Shown: positions 18,122 through 27,270, counted from the stretch's first letter. The stretch is DNA of 64,000 nucleotides from an uncultured Bacteroidales bacterium (GCA_944322605.1 CALUPD010000001.1:62001-126000); one strand, 5' to 3'. Program-made: numbers and translations. The notes: generated by a model not told the origin, from the letters alone.

Positions 18122-18149
18122 CCGCCTGCGAGTTATAGTTCACAGGCGG
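18122..18149 (-). promoter_or_regulatory. Leader hairpin of the bfd-like gene
   Basis: CCGCCTG (18122-18128) pairs with CAGGCGG (18143-18149) across a 14-nt loop. It would lie at the 5' end of the transcript if the promoter at 18159-18166 is used. There is no T-tract, so it is a possible stability or regulatory hairpin rather than a terminator. Confidence 0.35.
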
Positions 18150-18158
18150 TTGTATATG

Positions 18159-18166
18159 CAAATATA
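18159..18166 (-). promoter_or_regulatory. Bacteroidetes -7 element for the bfd-like gene
   Basis: CAAATATA on the + strand reads TATATTTG on the coding strand, 75 bp before the chosen start. The surrounding 40 bp are very AT-rich. Confidence 0.5.
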
Positions 18167-18337
18167 TTAAAATTATTCAAAATTGATAGGAATTCTAAAT
18201 ATATTTTCACAATGCGGGCCTGGAGTATTTGGACGGAGCGTCAATTGATGCTGTAAAACGGCTTTTGTGCCATTAGGCCTGTCGGGATGCTGTCCGTGCG
18301 TCATGTAATGGGATCGAAGCATTAAGGAGGAATTACC

Positions 18338-18406
18338 ATGGAAATGCGCAAGCTTGTCTGCACTCCCGTTACCATGTATCAAAACATAAAGAAAGAATTA
18401 CCATAG
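18338..18406 (+). CDS. Possible 22-codon small ORF with strong Shine-Dalgarno
   Basis: ATG 18338 is preceded by AAGGAGG at 7-nt spacing, an unusually good ribosome-binding site for this phylum. The frame encodes 22 residues (MEMRKLVCTPVTMYQNIKKE then LP) and stops at 18406. The 332-bp gap it lies in (18085-18416) holds otherwise only the bfd promoter and leader hairpin. There is no homology evidence; it may be chance. Confidence 0.2.
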   Translation: MEMRKLVCTPVTMYQNIKKELP

Positions 18407-18416
18407 CCGGCCATTG

Positions 18417-21206
18417 CTATCTTCTCCTTGGCGGAGGCCCGAAGCGCGGTCCTGCATTATTGCCGAAGTCTCCGAACCTGTAGATGAATGACAGCATTAC
18501 GTACCTTTTCAGGGCGTTGGTCTGCACGTCCATTACGTATTCGTCGCTTGTCACGCGGTAGACGCTTTTAGCCTGGTTCATTATGTCGTATACTTTGATT
18601 GCCAATGTCGCCTTGTTTTTCAGGAACTGCTTTGATATTTCGGCATTCCATACGAAAGACGGGTCGTTGTAATCTTCGCCGTATCCGAGGTAGAACGTGT
18701 AATTGGCGTCTGTTTTGATATTGATGTTCCACGGGAGGGAAACGTTGAGGTACGCGGATATTGAATTTGTCCATGCTGCCGGGTTGTTGCGTGTATCCAC
18801 GCTGTACCATGCCTGGTTGTATCTTGCGAATCCTCCCAAATGGGCCTCTATTATGTCGTCACGGTACATGAATCTCAGCCATTCGCTGAAATTAAGCGAT
18901 TTGACATTGTTTTTCACTTCGCTTATGTAGCTGTATCCGTTGTTGAATCCGGCAGAAGTCCTTGTGCTTATCGAGAATCCTGACTTTCCTATCGGTATGT
19001 TGGCCATGACCATTCCGTTGACGTTATATGCCCCGTCGGCGTTTACCGGCTTGGAGTGCTGCACGCCGTTTTCATCGTACCAGTTCTGGTTGATGATTTT
19101 GTCCATTGTGTAGGATGCCCCTAATGCCGCGAATACCATTGTATAGTTCTGCATGTCGGAGAACCTGTACCTGATTCTAAGGTTATGGCTGAATTCCGGC
19201 AGGAGGTCCGGGTTTCCTTCAGAGATGAACAGAGGGTCGGAATTGTCTAATACAGGTTGCAGTTGCGTGATTGACGGCTGCTCGGTGCGCCCTCGGTAGC
19301 GGATCCTTAAATCCTCGTTGTCGGAAAACCTGTATTCGAACGTGGCGTTAGGAGCGAAGTTTATGACGTTCCTTGTCAGCACGGATGTGTCTCCGACGCT
19401 TTTTGTCAGGGACGGCTGTATGTCGGCCCCTATTACGAACATGTATTTGTCTTTGGACTGCATGAGGTTTATTTCCGCGCTTTGGTTGATGAAGAGGTTG
19501 TCGAAGCGGTTGGAATAGTCGTCGTCATAGAGGTCGTATTTCCCGGTGGCTTCGTTCATGTTCCAGCTTTCTTTCAATGATACGGAATTGTTCTGGCTGT
19601 ATGCGTAGGCGGCTTCTATATAGAAATCCTTTCCTAACGGTTCGGTGTATGAAAGCCTTGCCCGTATTTTCGACGAGCTGGAAGCAAGGTCGTAATGCTG
19701 GTCTATTATCGACGAGTCGGCAATCATCCCGTCCTCTCCGAAAAGCCTTGTCTTGGAATAGTTGAATGCGTCCGAGCGGTTGTCCGAGTATTCGTACCTT
19801 AAAAACAGCGAGAGGGTCCTTCCTTTTTTGTTGAATTTGTGCCTTAGCAGGAGGTCTCCTTTGGCCTGGATTGCGTTGTTATATCCATTGGACCGGCTGT
19901 AACCTTCGTTTACATTGCCTATGTAGCTGCTGTTTCCCCTTCCTGTGCTGTACGACGAGCTTTCGTCGTAATCGCCGTAGCCTATGTTGACCTGCGGCTT
20001 GAAGAGTATGGATGTGTTGTCCGATATTTTCCAGTCTATTTCACCGCCTATCATATGGCTTTGATTCAAGGTGCGCGACTGGCTGTTGTCGTCATTTACC
20101 AGCAGGGAGTCTGATTTGAGGAAATTTTCCTTGTATTGGTCTGTCAGGGTTTCGTTGTCTGATCCGCTGTACATATAGCTTCCCGACAATTTTAATTTTC
20201 CGTCGAACAGTTCCTTGTTCGCGTTTATCCCTCCCATCCATGAAGTGGTGATTCCGCTGCCGCCGAACATGTTTTCCATCCTTATGCCTGATTGCCTCAT
20301 CGACCGCATGGATTGCATCATGTTTCCTGCAAAATCGAAAAATCCCCTGTTGTTGGTGTTGTTTCCGTTCAGCAGTATGGTGAATTGGGAATCTTCCTTG
20401 ATTCTCGATGTCATGAGCCCTGCCTGGAATCGATGGTCGTTGCCGTAGCCGTAGCCTGCCGTGGCATTTCCGAACCATCCGTCGAGCATTCCCGGTTTTA
20501 TGCTGAGGTCAAGGACCATTTCCTCTTCTCCGTCGTCTATTCCGGTAAATTCTGCCTGGTCTGATTTTTTCTCGACTACCTTGACTTTTTCTATTATGTT
20601 GGCTGGCAAGTTCTTTGTCGCAAGCTGCGGGTCGTCGAGAAAGAAGGTCTTGCCGTCTATCATTACCTTGGTTATGCTTTCTCCGTTTGCGGTTATGTTG
20701 CCTTCGCTGTCGACTTCGACTCCGGGCAGTTTTTTGAGCAGGTCTTCGAGCATGTCGCTGTCCGCAATCTTATATGACGATGCGGAATATTCGATCGTGT
20801 CTTTTTTTACTACTATCGGATTGCCTACTGCGGTTATCACTAATTCGTCCACGTAATTCACATTCTCAAGCATTTCGATTTTTCCCAAATCCAGCGACCT
20901 GCCGTTTACCGATACGGTTTTGCGGTATGTCCTGTATCCCATGTACTCGACCTTGAATATGTATTTGCCGGATGTTATTCCTGAAATGCTTGCCGAGCCG
21001 TTTGATCCCGATGAGGAATATTTTGCTTTTGTGGTATCGGAGGCGTTAAGCAGCAGCACTGTCGCCATGTCTAACGGCTGTCCTGTGATTCCGTCCACTA
21101 TTTTCGCGTATATGCTGTAACGCCCGCTTTGCGCTAAGGCAGTATTGCTGTTGCCTGCGGCGATTGCGGAGACAACCAGCAGTAATGCCAGAAGGTGTCT
21201 TTTCAT
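18417..21206 (-). CDS. TonB-dependent-type outer-membrane beta-barrel protein with CarboxypepD_reg domain
   Basis: The 929-residue product has a signal peptide ending near TALAQSG. Residues ~30-115 form a CarboxypepD_reg-like beta domain (IVDGITGQPLDMATVLLLNA, YIFKVEYMGYRTYRK). A plug-like domain at ~120-215 contains LLKKLPGVEVDSEGNITANG and MIDGKTFFLDD. The rest is a large beta-barrel of the outer-membrane beta-barrel family found in Bacteroidetes. It ends in FIYRFGDFGNNAG and a short basic tail PPPRRR rather than an aromatic residue. No SusD neighbour is present, so it is a stand-alone receptor or barrel with unknown ligand. No promoter was recognised. Confidence 0.88.
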   Translation of the reverse strand: MKRHLLALLLVVSAIAAGNSNTALAQSGRYSIYAKIVDGITGQPLDMATVLLLNASDTTKAKYSSSGSNGSASISGITSGKYIFKVEYMGYRTYRKTVSVNGRSLDLGKIEMLENVNYVDELVITAVGNPIVVKKDTIEYSASSYKIADSDMLEDLLKKLPGVEVDSEGNITANGESITKVMIDGKTFFLDDPQLATKNLPANIIEKVKVVEKKSDQAEFTGIDDGEEEMVLDLSIKPGMLDGWFGNATAGYGYGNDHRFQAGLMTSRIKEDSQFTILLNGNNTNNRGFFDFAGNMMQSMRSMRQSGIRMENMFGGSGITTSWMGGINANKELFDGKLKLSGSYMYSGSDNETLTDQYKENFLKSDSLLVNDDNSQSRTLNQSHMIGGEIDWKISDNTSILFKPQVNIGYGDYDESSSYSTGRGNSSYIGNVNEGYSRSNGYNNAIQAKGDLLLRHKFNKKGRTLSLFLRYEYSDNRSDAFNYSKTRLFGEDGMIADSSIIDQHYDLASSSSKIRARLSYTEPLGKDFYIEAAYAYSQNNSVSLKESWNMNEATGKYDLYDDDYSNRFDNLFINQSAEINLMQSKDKYMFVIGADIQPSLTKSVGDTSVLTRNVINFAPNATFEYRFSDNEDLRIRYRGRTEQPSITQLQPVLDNSDPLFISEGNPDLLPEFSHNLRIRYRFSDMQNYTMVFAALGASYTMDKIINQNWYDENGVQHSKPVNADGAYNVNGMVMANIPIGKSGFSISTRTSAGFNNGYSYISEVKNNVKSLNFSEWLRFMYRDDIIEAHLGGFARYNQAWYSVDTRNNPAAWTNSISAYLNVSLPWNINIKTDANYTFYLGYGEDYNDPSFVWNAEISKQFLKNKATLAIKVYDIMNQAKSVYRVTSDEYVMDVQTNALKRYVMLSFIYRFGDFGNNAGPRFGPPPRRR

Positions 21207-21400
21207 TATCCGTATATTAGTAAGTTAGTTACAAGGCCTTTGCCCGGGTGCGCGGTTCTTATGCCGCAGAATGCCGCTATCGCGGCAGCCCTGCATGGCA
21301 GGCTGCATCGGCCGCAAGCGTTTAAATAACAAAAAATATGCATTTTGCGCCTGCAAGGCAAAAAAGATTGTTGAAAATCGAAAGCGGACGGGCGGTGCGG

Positions 21401-21961
21401 CTACCTGCGCGCTATGCGCTGGGGATTGTTTTTTATGAATTTTTCCCAAGTCGTGGAATTGTCAGTGTCGCTGAGGGGATTCACAAGCTGGTAATAATGG
21501 CACATCGCTATTCCTAATGCGTCCGTGGCATCGAGGAATTCGGTTTCGAATCTGATTTTCAATGTCCTTTCCAGCATCAGCGACAGTTGTTCTTTTGATG
21601 CCGCCCCGTTTCCGGTTATCGCCATTTTTATTTTTCTCGGCGCGTATTCGAAAATCGGTATGTCCCTGCTCAGCGCGGCCGCGATCGCCGCTCCCTGCGC
21701 CCTGCCTAATTTCAGCATTACCTGGGCGTTTTGTCCGTAAAACGGAGCTTCTATAGCCATGTCGTCAGGAGAATACTTGTCGATTATGTTCCCTACTTCC
21801 GAAGTTATTTTCCTTAACTTTACGAAATGGTCTGATTCTTTCCTCAGGTCAAGCACTCCCATGGAAACGAACCCGGCGGTTTTCCCGCATATTTTAATAA
21901 TCCCGAAACCTAAGATATTGGTTCCGGGATCTATTCCTAATATGATTCTTTCTTTAAGCAC
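21401..21961 (-). CDS. ruvC: Crossover junction endodeoxyribonuclease RuvC
   Basis: The 186-residue product has the RNase H-like RuvC fold with acidic catalytic residues at Asp11 (LGIDPGTN), Glu71 (AIEAPFYGQN) and Asp144/Asp147 (FLDATDALGIA). RuvC resolves Holliday junctions with RuvAB. The C-terminal ~15 residues (FIKNNPQRIARR) are basic. It starts 11 bp after the serS stop and is probably in the same transcript. Confidence 0.96.
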   Translation of the reverse strand: MLKERIILGIDPGTNILGFGIIKICGKTAGFVSMGVLDLRKESDHFVKLRKITSEVGNIIDKYSPDDMAIEAPFYGQNAQVMLKLGRAQGAAIAAALSRDIPIFEYAPRKIKMAITGNGAASKEQLSLMLERTLKIRFETEFLDATDALGIAMCHYYQLVNPLSDTDNSTTWEKFIKNNPQRIARR

Positions 21962-21972
21962 GTTTCCGAGAT

Positions 21973-23244
21973 TTATTCCAAAAACGCGAATCCTGTGTAT
22001 TCCTGCAATGCGTTAGGGATTCTTACGCGCCCGTCCTGCTGGAAATCCTCAAGCAATGCGGCTACTATTCTCGGCAGCGCGAGCGAGCTTCCGTTCAGCG
22101 TGTGGGCGAGCTGAGGTTTTCCGTTTTCGTCCCTGTATCTTAGTTTCAGCCTGTTGGCCTGGTAAGATTCGAAATTGGATACCGAGCTGACTTCCAGCCA
22201 GCGTTTCTGGGCTGCCGAATATACTTCGAAGTCGTAGGTTATAGCTGACGTGAAACTCATGTCGCCTCCGCAGAGCCTTACGATCCTGTATGGAAGTTCG
22301 AGGGACTGCAAAATGCCTTCCACATGTTTCACCATGCTTTCGAGAGTGTCGTATGAATCCTCAGGCTTTGTGATTTGCACTATTTCGACTTTGTCGAACT
22401 GGTGCAGCCTGTTAAGTCCTCTTACGTCCTTTCCGTAGGAACCGGCTTCCCTTCTGAAGCACGGGGTGTATGCCGTGAGTTTCACAGGAAGTTCGTCCTT
22501 TTCCAGTATCATGTCCCTGTAGAGGTTGGTGGCAGGGACTTCGGCGGTAGGAATCAGGTAGAAATTGTCTTCATTGACATAGTACATCTGTCCTTCCTTG
22601 TCAGGAAGCTGTCCTGTCCCGAATCCTGACGCTTCATTGACCATGATCGGAAGCATGTATTCCGTATAGCCCGCCTTGGTATTCCTGTCTAAGAAGAATT
22701 CTATGAGAGCGCGTTGCAGCCTTGCTCCTTTCCCTTTGTAGACGGGGAATCCGGCGCCTGTGATTTTGACTCCGAGGTCGAAATCCACTATGTCGAATTT
22801 TTTCAGCAGTTCCCAGTGGGGAAGGGCGTCTTCTCCGAGTTCCGGGATAATTCCGGATTCACGTACTATTATGTTGTCTTCGGCATTTTTGCCTTCAGGA
22901 ACGAGCTGGCACGGGAGGTTCGGAAGCAGCACGAGCTTTTCGTTCAGCTCGTCTATCGATTCCTGCATCAGTTTCTCCAGTTCCCCGGAGCGGTCTTTCA
23001 TTTCCGCAACTTCCTTTTTGCAGGCTTCGGCTTCTTCCTTGCGGCCTTCTTTCATGAGGCTGCCTATCTGTTTCGATTTGTTTTTCTGCAAGGAAAGCAA
23101 TTTGTCTAATTCGGTCTGGTAATTTCTTCTTTTTTCATCCAGCCCATTTATTTCGGCGACTATTTCCTTAGCGTCGAAATTTTTTACAGCGAGCCTGTCT
23201 ATCACGAATTGCGGCTGCTCCCTTAATAATTTAAGACTTAACAT
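21973..23244 (-). CDS. serS: Seryl-tRNA synthetase
   Basis: The 423-residue product has the N-terminal coiled-coil arm (residues ~1-105, LRE..DRLAVKN, ELDKLLSLQKNK) that binds the long variable arm of tRNA-Ser. The class II catalytic core follows: motif 2 near TPCFRREAGSYGKD, motif 3 at LNGSSLALPRIVAALLE. It charges tRNA-Ser with serine. Length is normal. An exact -7 promoter element lies upstream, and ruvC follows directly. Confidence 0.98.
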   Translation of the reverse strand: MLSLKLLREQPQFVIDRLAVKNFDAKEIVAEINGLDEKRRNYQTELDKLLSLQKNKSKQIGSLMKEGRKEEAEACKKEVAEMKDRSGELEKLMQESIDELNEKLVLLPNLPCQLVPEGKNAEDNIIVRESGIIPELGEDALPHWELLKKFDIVDFDLGVKITGAGFPVYKGKGARLQRALIEFFLDRNTKAGYTEYMLPIMVNEASGFGTGQLPDKEGQMYYVNEDNFYLIPTAEVPATNLYRDMILEKDELPVKLTAYTPCFRREAGSYGKDVRGLNRLHQFDKVEIVQITKPEDSYDTLESMVKHVEGILQSLELPYRIVRLCGGDMSFTSAITYDFEVYSAAQKRWLEVSSVSNFESYQANRLKLRYRDENGKPQLAHTLNGSSLALPRIVAALLEDFQQDGRVRIPNALQEYTGFAFLE

Positions 23245-23265
23245 ATATATCTTCTTATTTTATCG

Positions 23266-23273
23266 CAAAGTTA
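23266..23273 (-). promoter_or_regulatory. Bacteroidetes -7 element for serS-ruvC
   Basis: The coding strand reads TAACTTTG, an exact TAnnTTTG, 21 bp before the serS ATG. The -33 element is not clear. Confidence 0.5.
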
Positions 23274-23319
23274 ACCAAATCCGGCAAGAATTGAACCCGG
23301 TTGCGGCAAATTTATATAT

Positions 23320-23365
23320 GAAAAAAAAACAGGCCGGGCGGAATTTCCATTCCTGCCCGGCTTGT
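23320..23365 (-). terminator. Terminator after rplU-rpmA
   Basis: On the - strand, ACAAGCCGGGCAGG pairs with CCGCCCGGCCTGT (23352-23365 with 23329-23342, two G-U pairs) and is followed by a nine-T run. It lies 51 bp after the rpmA stop. Confidence 0.88.
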
Positions 23366-23415
23366 CCTTGATTCTTTGATGTAATCCACAGGCCGGATGG
23401 CCTATCCTTGCAGAA

Positions 23416-23676
23416 TTAGTTCTGGAAAGGAATTATGGAAACATAAGATTTGCCTTCTGATTTTTTGCGGAAACATACCGTACCGTCAATCAAGGCATAA
23501 AGAGTATGGTCTTTGCCCATTCCTACGTTGAGGCCAGGGTTGTGAACTGTTCCCCTCTGACGTACTATGATATTTCCGGCTTTGGCTTTTTGTCCGCCGA
23601 ATAATTTGACACCGAGTCGTTTGCTTTCCGATTCACGGCCGTTCTTGGAACTACCGACACCTTTTTTGTGAGCCAT
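23416..23676 (-). CDS. rpmA: 50S ribosomal protein L27
   Basis: The 86-residue product starts [20 protein letters not shown] and contains VRQRGT and [18 protein letters not shown], the L27 signature. The N-terminus near the peptidyl transferase centre is AHKKG without a cleavable extension. It follows rplU by 20 bp, the usual L21-L27 pair. Confidence 0.99.
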   Translation of the reverse strand: MAHKKGVGSSKNGRESESKRLGVKLFGGQKAKAGNIIVRQRGTVHNPGLNVGMGKDHTLYALIDGTVCFRKKSEGKSYVSIIPFQN

Positions 23677-23696
23677 AATTCAAATCCTTTTTTTAA

Positions 23697-24005
23697 TTAA
23701 GCAATTTCTTCGATTAAGAGTTGAGTAAGATACTGGCGATGGCCGTTTTTCTTAGCATAGCCCTTGCGGCGTTTCTTCTTGAAGACAATCACTTTGTCTC
23801 CTTTAAGATGGTCGAGGACCTTTGCTTTTACAGACGAACCTTCAACGTAAGGAGTGCCGATTTTAACGCGGCCTTCGTTGTCTGTCAGTAAAACCTTGTC
23901 AAAATTAACCGAATCTCCTACTTCGGCTTGAAGACGGTGAACAAAGATTTTTCTGCCTTGTTCAACTTTGAATTGCTGTCCTGCAATGTCTACAATTGCG
24001 TACAT
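23697..24005 (-). CDS. rplU: 50S ribosomal protein L21
   Basis: The 102-residue product starts [17 protein letters not shown]. It contains [19 protein letters not shown] and the basic C-terminal segment [16 protein letters not shown] typical of L21, which binds 23S rRNA. It is the first gene of the rplU-rpmA operon and has a well-formed promoter. Confidence 0.99.
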   Translation of the reverse strand: MYAIVDIAGQQFKVEQGRKIFVHRLQAEVGDSVNFDKVLLTDNEGRVKIGTPYVEGSSVKAKVLDHLKGDKVIVFKKKRRKGYAKKNGHRQYLTQLLIEEIA

Positions 24006-24097
24006 ATTTGAAATTTATAATGTTGTGACTGCAAGCGTTTGAACCTAATCAAATCTTTTAAGAGCTCCACAGCCTTGAATAATTGCTTTTTGGGCTG

Positions 24098-24129
24098 CAA
24101 ATATAATGCTTTTTGCGCTCAATGCAAAA
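24098..24129 (-). promoter_or_regulatory. Promoter of rplU-rpmA
   Basis: The coding strand carries TTTTG (complement of 24125-24129), a 19-bp spacer and TATATTTG (complement of 24098-24105). This is a near-perfect Bacteroidetes TTTG-N19-TAnnTTTG promoter, giving a leader of about 85 nt. Confidence 0.75.
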
Positions 24130-24237
24130 ATATATTTTTTTCATGCCCTGTTTACGCGCAGGATTCATGTTCCGGCTCATGTTCCGGCGTTCCTGCATCC
24201 GTGCGCTTTCATGCTCCCCGCCTGCGCTGTCCTCCTG

Positions 24238-25161
24238 TCACCGTCCTTTCCTTGTTCCCTTGTACATGTCCGATATGCTGTTGTGCCCGAAGTCGTTCCT
24301 TTTTATTTCCGGGTCGTAATAGAGGAGGTCGGCTTGCAGTTTCCTGCCTCCTTTGACATACGTGTCGATGAACCGGCATATGTCGTCGATGTTTTCCTTT
24401 TCCATGGCCGCGACTCCGTGTCCGAGCCCCTTGTATCTTTTTATGGCATACGGGTATCCCTCTTTCCCGAACAGCCTTGCCAGATAATCGGAACCGAAGA
24501 ATCCTATATTGGCTATCCTTATTTTTTTGTATGTGACTAATCTGTCTTCAGTCCCATGGATGAAGAACGTGGGGGACGGGGAGTGTACTGCGTAATCGGG
24601 TCTTCCTTCTCTTGAAAATACGGCTCCGGAGAGCGAAATGACTCCTGCGAACCTGAAATCTCCGGGAAGGATGCACGATGCCTTTTCGCGCCTTGAAAGC
24701 AGGTAGTCGGCTTCAAGCACTGTGATCGCGCCCGCGCTTGATCCCATTATTATGATTTTGTCGGGGTCGGCCAGGAATTCGCCGCTGTTCCGTATTATGA
24801 AATCCACTGAAGAGAAAAGGTCTTCCGTGGACATGTCTACGGCTTCTTCCAAAGGCTTGATTGGCAGGTTTCCTATTTTGCGGCCTTTCATTCCGAGCCT
24901 GTAGTCTATGGCGAATACGTTATAGCCTTTTTCTGCCATGGATTCATAAAATGGAACGGTGTGGGGCATATTCCGCGAGCCGCTGATGAATCCGCCTCCG
25001 AAAACGTAAATTATCGAATACCCGTTAGGCTGCGAAGGCTTGTAGAAGTCCAGGTACAGGTCGCATGTGTCCCTTTCCGCGTATTTGTATGTTTGCGGAG
25101 GGCAGGCTGAAAGCACGGCTGCCGTGCATGCCAGCAAAATTATCGCTATCGATTTTTTCAT
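24238..25161 (-). CDS. Lipoprotein alpha/beta-hydrolase (esterase/lipase-like)
   Basis: The start was set at Met of MKKSIAIILLACTAAVLSAC, a lipoprotein signal; the longer open frame upstream is antisense to the Sir2 gene. The 307-residue product has an alpha/beta-hydrolase core: oxyanion region YVFGGGFISGS, FAIDYRLG, nucleophile elbow IIMGSSAGAITVLEADY with the catalytic Ser, then FIHGTEDRLV (acid) and KGLGHGVAAME (His). This matches the BD-FAE/esterase group, suggesting deacylation of a small ester or polysaccharide acyl group at the envelope. It overlaps the Sir2 stop by 4 bp, so the two are coupled. Confidence 0.88.
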   Translation of the reverse strand: MKKSIAIILLACTAAVLSACPPQTYKYAERDTCDLYLDFYKPSQPNGYSIIYVFGGGFISGSRNMPHTVPFYESMAEKGYNVFAIDYRLGMKGRKIGNLPIKPLEEAVDMSTEDLFSSVDFIIRNSGEFLADPDKIIIMGSSAGAITVLEADYLLSRREKASCILPGDFRFAGVISLSGAVFSREGRPDYAVHSPSPTFFIHGTEDRLVTYKKIRIANIGFFGSDYLARLFGKEGYPYAIKRYKGLGHGVAAMEKENIDDICRFIDTYVKGGRKLQADLLYYDPEIKRNDFGHNSISDMYKGTRKGR

Positions 25162-25859
25162 ACGCGCCGTGTTTTTTCCGCCTCGGGCAGGACTTCGGCC
25201 ATGAATATTTCCATCCCTTTTGTCGCGGGTTCCAGTATTTGCCTGAAATTCGAGGCGTTTACATGAACGGGCTTGGGGTCTATGAGGCATACGGGAACTC
25301 CTTCTTTTACGAAGTTTATGAGTCCTGCTGCGGGATAGACGTTCAGGGATGTCCCTATGATCAGGAAAAGATCGGCTTCCGAGGCAAGCCTCGCCGCTTT
25401 CTCTATCATGGGTACCGGTTCTCCGAACCATACGATATGAGGCCTCAGCCATCCTCCGTCCCCGGCTTTTTCGTCTATGAGTATGTCTCTGTATCCTATG
25501 TCGATTATGCCGTCTTCGTTTTTCGTGCTGCGGGCTTTTGTCAGTTCTCCGTGGAGGTGGACGATTTCCGTGCTGCCTGCGCGTTCATGGAGGTTGTCGA
25601 CGTTTTGGGTGATTATTGTCACCCTGTGAGTTTTTTCGAGTTCGTGAAGCAGGATGTGCGCTTTGTTGGGTGATGCTTTTTCAAGCTCTTTCCGCCTTTG
25701 GTTGTAGAATTCCGTGACGAGCGCCCTGTTCCTGTGCCATCCCTCGATCGAGGCGACTTCGTTCACGTCGTGGTTTTCCCATAATCCGCCGCTGTCCCTG
25801 AATGTCTTGATTCCGCTTTCCGCGCTTATGCCCGCGCCTGTCAATACAACTATATGCAT
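25158..25859 (-). CDS. Sir2-family NAD-dependent protein deacylase (class III, CobB/SIRT5-like)
   Basis: The 233-residue product has the NAD-binding GAGISAESGIKTFRD, TQNVDNLHERAGS, the catalytic His in HLHGEL, IVWFGEPVP and GTSLNVYPAAGL. Tyr52 and Arg55 in FYNQRR match the YxxR pair that recognises succinyl/malonyl-lysine in SIRT5 and CobB. The segment that normally carries four zinc-binding cysteines (TKARSTKNEDG onward) has none, so the zinc module is lost or replaced; I believe related Bacteroidetes proteins share this. It removes acyl groups from lysines, producing O-acyl-ADP-ribose. A coupled esterase gene follows. Confidence 0.92.
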   Translation of the reverse strand: MHIVVLTGAGISAESGIKTFRDSGGLWENHDVNEVASIEGWHRNRALVTEFYNQRRKELEKASPNKAHILLHELEKTHRVTIITQNVDNLHERAGSTEIVHLHGELTKARSTKNEDGIIDIGYRDILIDEKAGDGGWLRPHIVWFGEPVPMIEKAARLASEADLFLIIGTSLNVYPAAGLINFVKEGVPVCLIDPKPVHVNASNFRQILEPATKGMEIFMAEVLPEAEKTRRV

Positions 25860-25867
25860 GTGTTTTT

Positions 25868-25899
25868 TTTGTAAAATTATAAAATTCTTGTTATTTTTG
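25868..25899 (+). promoter_or_regulatory. Promoter of the PIN-PhoH gene
   Basis: TTTG (25868-25871), a 20-bp spacer and TATTTTTG (25892-25899) form a good Bacteroidetes promoter. It begins 8 bp past the Sir2 start, and the leader before the ATG at 25939 is about 33 nt. This also argues against the longer upstream start. Confidence 0.7.
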
Positions 25900-25938
25900 A
25901 TGCTCTTTCAAGCGTGGAAGACAATAAAAGTTTCTGTT

Positions 25939-27270
25939 ATGCCCAAGAAGACCAAAATATTCGTTCTGGATACAAATATCATCCTTCATGATGACAAGGC
26001 GATATACAATTTTCAAGATAACGATATCGTGATTCCGATAACCGTGGTGGAAGAACTTGACAAGTTCAAGAGAGGCAACGATACCTTGAGCTACAATGCC
26101 AGGGAGTTCGTGAGGGAAATGGACAGGATAAGCGACAACAGCCTGTTCGCCAAAGGGATTCCGCTTGGCAAGGGGAAGGGGACGGTCAAGATAGAAATAG
26201 GTCATCCTTTTTCGTCCGAGATTTCGGCGTCCCTTTTCGACGATACTCCGGACCATCGTATCCTGGCCACTACGCAATGGCTTTCCGAGAACAACAAGGA
26301 CCGCAAGGTGATTCTTGTCACGAAAGACGTGAACCTCAGGATAAAAGCAAAAGCCCTCGGCATAATGGCCCAGGATTATCTTACGGACAAGGTGGACGAT
26401 TCCCGCATAGAGACGGTTCATAACGAAGTCGTGGATATTACGGATTTTCCTGACGAGGCGATAGAGGAGATTCTCGGCAACAGGGACGGCGTTTCGTTGA
26501 CAAAGCTGAAAATGGAACAGCCGGCTGCCAACCAGCTGTTCAAGCTGAAAGGCGTTAAGCACCTTGTACTTGCAAGATACCAGGAGAGCACCAACAGCAT
26601 AGTCGCTGTCAGGACCGACAAGGCATACGGGATAAAGGCAAGGAACAATGAACAGGCGTTTTCCCTTGACGCGGTAATGAATCCTGACATAAAGCTCGTG
26701 GCCCTTACCGGAAAGGCGGGTACCGGGAAAACGCTTCTGGCCCTTGCAGGGGCCCTGGCCCAGGAAGCGGATTTCGACCAGATACTGCTTGCGCGTCCGG
26801 TAATTCCTTTGAGAAACCAGGACATAGGCTTTCTGCCGGGAACGGCTGATGAGAAGGTAGGCCCTTACATGCTGCCTCTTTACGATAACCTTTCCGTCAT
26901 AAAAAAGCAGACGTCTTCCACAAGCAAGGAAAACGTGAAAATCGAGGACATGCTCAGGCGCGAGAAGCTGGTCATATCGCAGCTGGCGTATATAAGGGGA
27001 AGAAGCCTGAACAACGTGTTCTTCATAGTGGACGAGGCCCAGAACCTTACGCCTCATGAAGTCAAGACCATCATTACGAGGGCCGGGGAAGGGACGAAGA
27101 TAGTTTTCACGGGCGATATTTTCCAGATAGATTCCCCGTATCTCGACATCAATTCCAACGGGTTGACGCATATCGTGGACAAAATGTACGGACAGCCTTT
27201 GTTCCAGCATGTCAACCTGATAAAAGGGGAAAGAAGCGAATTGTCGGAACTTGCCGGCAGGCTGCTTTAG
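25939..27270 (+). CDS. PIN domain-PhoH family ATPase (YlaK-like)
   Basis: Start at MPKKTKIFVLDTN, downstream of the promoter; the longer frame runs through the divergent Sir2 gene. The 443-residue product has an N-terminal PIN nuclease domain (FVLDTNIILHDD with Asp, VVEELDKFKRG, TKDVNLRIKA) and a C-terminal PhoH P-loop domain. Walker A is LTGKAGTGKTLLAL at about 257-265 and Walker B is VFFIVDEAQNL, followed by KIVFTGDIFQID. Fusions of this type are proposed RNA helicase/ribonuclease enzymes. It stands alone, followed by ppdK 117 bp later. Confidence 0.95.
   Translation: MPKKTKIFVLDTNIILHDDKAIYNFQDNDIVIPITVVEELDKFKRGNDTLSYNAREFVREMDRISDNSLFAKGIPLGKGKGTVKIEIGHPFSSEISASLFDDTPDHRILATTQWLSENNKDRKVILVTKDVNLRIKAKALGIMAQDYLTDKVDDSRIETVHNEVVDITDFPDEAIEEILGNRDGVSLTKLKMEQPAANQLFKLKGVKHLVLARYQESTNSIVAVRTDKAYGIKARNNEQAFSLDAVMNPDIKLVALTGKAGTGKTLLALAGALAQEADFDQILLARPVIPLRNQDIGFLPGTADEKVGPYMLPLYDNLSVIKKQTSSTSKENVKIEDMLRREKLVISQLAYIRGRSLNNVFFIVDEAQNLTPHEVKTIITRAGEGTKIVFTGDIFQIDSPYLDINSNGLTHIVDKMYGQPLFQHVNLIKGERSELSELAGRLL

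Noticed and set aside
18173..18382. 69-codon - strand frame in the gap before the TonB-type gene
   Set aside because: No ribosome site, no family resemblance, His/Asn-rich translation typical of chance.
25162..25452. N-terminal extension of the esterase gene
   Set aside because: Overlaps the Sir2 coding region in another frame; a perfect lipoprotein signal begins at 25161.
25714..25938. N-terminal extension of the PhoH gene
   Set aside because: It runs antisense through the Sir2 gene, and the promoter at 25868-25899 lies inside it.
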